From contig DYZF01000085.1 in assembly GCA_020741375.1 (NCBI GenBank), positions 1-15,139 on the forward strand: DNA of 15,139 nt. Reading direction: 5' to 3'. The stretch is from Tessaracoccus flavescens (GTDB lineage: Bacteria; Actinomycetota; Actinomycetes; Propionibacteriales; Propionibacteriaceae). Below, piece after piece: positions 13,824-15,139 of this stretch; the first letter of the stretch is position 1; the number at the start of each line of letters is the position of its first letter. A program made the translations under genes and the position numbers. The notes under the pieces are model-generated. The model did not search any database. It worked only from the letters and a program-made list of their open reading frames with translations, and had not been told where the DNA came from.

Positions 13824-15139
13824 ATGAGCGACCACATCCCCGCCCGGCGACGACGCCGTTGGCCTCGCGTCCTCGCAGTGCTCGTACTTCTCGTCGCCCT
13901 CGCTTTGGGCGGGGCCTACGTCTATGCGCGCCCACTGCTTCTGACCGGAACCGGATATGCGGCACACAATGCCTGTGCCGTGTTCGAGGTGTCGGGGCGG
14001 GACTCCGTGGATGAGGATCTTCCTCCAAACCCCCTCGTGCCGTACCTGAGCAGTCGCATCGACGGGAGCTCCGTGCGCACGTCGGTGTTCGGGCTCTTGG
14101 CCGCTCAACGGGCCCACTTTCATTCCGACTATTACGGCTGCACCATCACCGATTCACCCATCAAGCTGCCTGAGGCCACGCAGGTTCTCGATCCGCACCC
14201 TTTGATCACCGCGCCGGCGCCGCCACCTCAGGGCGCGATCGAAGCGGCCATCGACGTCGCTTTCGGCACCGACCTCACGTCCGACGAACAGGCCACTTTG
14301 GGAACTCGCGCCGTCGTCGTGGTCAAGGATGGCCAGATCATCGGGGAGCGTTACGCAGACGGATTCACCGCCGAGATGCCTCAGCTGGGCTGGTCGATGG
14401 CGAAGAGCGCCACCAACCTCTTGGCCGGAATCTTGGTCAAGGAAGGTGCGTTGGACCTCCATCAATCTGGGCTGATGGGCTGGACGGACGAGCGCCGCGG
14501 CATCACCGTCGATCATCTGCTCCGGATGACCAGCGGCCTCGCCTGGGACGAAACCTACGACTTAGGCACCCCGATCACCAGCATGCTGTACCTCGCGGAC
14601 GACATGGGTCGTTTCGCCGCCGGCCAGCCCCTCGCGCACCCCGTCGGACGAGTCCAGCAGTACTCCAGCGGCAGCACCAACATCGCCTGTTCCGTCTTCG
14701 ACGACATCACCGGCGAAGGGGCGAACCTGCCCCGCCGCGCATTGTTCAAGCCTCTCGGACTCACGACGGCGGTCTGGGAGCCAGACGCCTCAGGCACCCC
14801 GGTGTGCAGCTCCTACCTTTGGGCGACGCCACGTGAGTGGGCCTCCATCGGGCAGTTCGCCCTCGACGGCGGAGTCGTCGACGGTGTGCAACTCCTCCCC
14901 GACGGCTGGATGGAGCAATCCACGACGCCGAACGAGGTGGATCAGGCCGAGGACGCCGGCTACGGCTCCTCGTGGTGGCTGAACCGGACCCCGACGGGCG
15001 ATCTCGTGAACGATCGCCTCCCCGCAGACACGTACTGGATGCAGGGACACGACGGACAGCGCGTCTTCGTCGTACCGTCGCACAACATGGTCGTCGTCCG
15101 CATGGGATTCAGCCCCACAGGACCAGATCTTCGCATGGG
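13824..15139 (+). CDS. Membrane-anchored serine hydrolase, beta-lactamase/NylB-like fold (partial)
   Basis: 438 codons are open to the right edge with no stop, so the gene is cut by the window. A basic N-terminus (RRRRRWPR) and one hydrophobic segment (about 14-36, VLAVLVLLVALALGGAYVYA) predict a membrane anchor or uncleaved signal with the catalytic domain outside. Catalytic motifs of the class C beta-lactamase/esterase superfamily are present: S191-MA-K194 (WSMAKSATN), Y280 (QQYSSGSTN) and a HDG triplet (409-411) in place of KTG. DHLLRMTSGLAWDE (230-243) is characteristic of the family. It resembles 6-aminohexanoate-dimer hydrolase (NylB)-type proteins; true substrate unknown (ester, amide or peptide). 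A lower-GC TTA codon occurs near 14562. It diverges from tRNA-fMet. Confidence 0.88.
   Translation, partial: MSDHIPARRRRRWPRVLAVLVLLVALALGGAYVYARPLLLTGTGYAAHNACAVFEVSGRDSVDEDLPPNPLVPYLSSRIDGSSVRTSVFGLLAAQRAHFHSDYYGCTITDSPIKLPEATQVLDPHPLITAPAPPPQGAIEAAIDVAFGTDLTSDEQATLGTRAVVVVKDGQIIGERYADGFTAEMPQLGWSMAKSATNLLAGILVKEGALDLHQSGLMGWTDERRGITVDHLLRMTSGLAWDETYDLGTPITSMLYLADDMGRFAAGQPLAHPVGRVQQYSSGSTNIACSVFDDITGEGANLPRRALFKPLGLTTAVWEPDASGTPVCSSYLWATPREWASIGQFALDGGVVDGVQLLPDGWMEQSTTPNEVDQAEDAGYGSSWWLNRTPTGDLVNDRLPADTYWMQGHDGQRVFVVPSHNMVVVRMGFSPTGPDLRM

Noticed and set aside
1..15139. Mobile element, CRISPR array, toxin-antitoxin or defence system
   Set aside because: No transposase, integrase, direct-repeat array, terminal inverted repeats or recognisable defence domains were seen on either strand.

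Overview
The window is high-GC actinobacterial chromosome. The evidence is a WhiB1-type protein, a PdtaS-like kinase, a SigH/SigR sigma factor with its zinc anti-sigma factor, and the actinobacterial ribosomal microprotein bL37. From memory, the order whiB1 - pdtaS - rsrA/rshA - sigH - SRAP protein - aroA - rsgA matches the mycobacterial Rv3219-Rv3228 neighbourhood, and similar blocks occur in Streptomyces and Propionibacteriales. Genus cannot be fixed from this sequence.

Left block (1-7330). whiB1 (+) converges on pdtaS (-). A 24-codon bL37 gene (+) diverges from pdtaS and ends in a strong hairpin that also separates it from the anti-sigma gene rsrA (-). The minus-strand run yedK/SRAP -> sigH -> rsrA has sigH and rsrA overlapping, with a textbook SigR/SigH promoter (GGGAAT-N18-GTT) just upstream of sigH, so the stress sigma factor is probably autoregulated. 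From a 25-bp divergent gap runs the plus-strand unit doxX-like -> aroA -> rsgA, joined by 4-bp stop/start overlaps. hisN follows from its own promoter.

Right block (7329-15139). serA (-) converges on hisN with one base between the stop codons. Upstream of it is a five-gene minus-strand operon for a peptide/nickel-type ABC importer: lipoprotein, two permeases, two ATPases. The four membrane and ATPase genes overlap by ATGA. Next come an initiator tRNA-fMet (-) with its own promoter and long-stem terminator, and a divergent membrane-anchored beta-lactamase-fold serine hydrolase that runs off the right edge.

Functionally the window combines redox and stress control (WhiB1, PdtaS, SigH/RsrA), abasic-site DNA protection (SRAP), translation (bL37, RsgA, tRNA-fMet), amino-acid biosynthesis (AroA, HisN, SerA) and oligopeptide-type uptake. 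I see no mobile element, CRISPR array, prophage or defence island, and no wholly new system. The most interesting structure is regulatory: four genes (yedK, doxX-like, hisN, serine hydrolase) carry a TANNNT hexamer exactly 6 nt before the start codon, and serA carries one 8 nt before. This predicts leaderless or nearly leaderless mRNAs, including a back-to-back pair in the 25-bp yedK/doxX gap. No intergenic stretch exceeds 300 bases.
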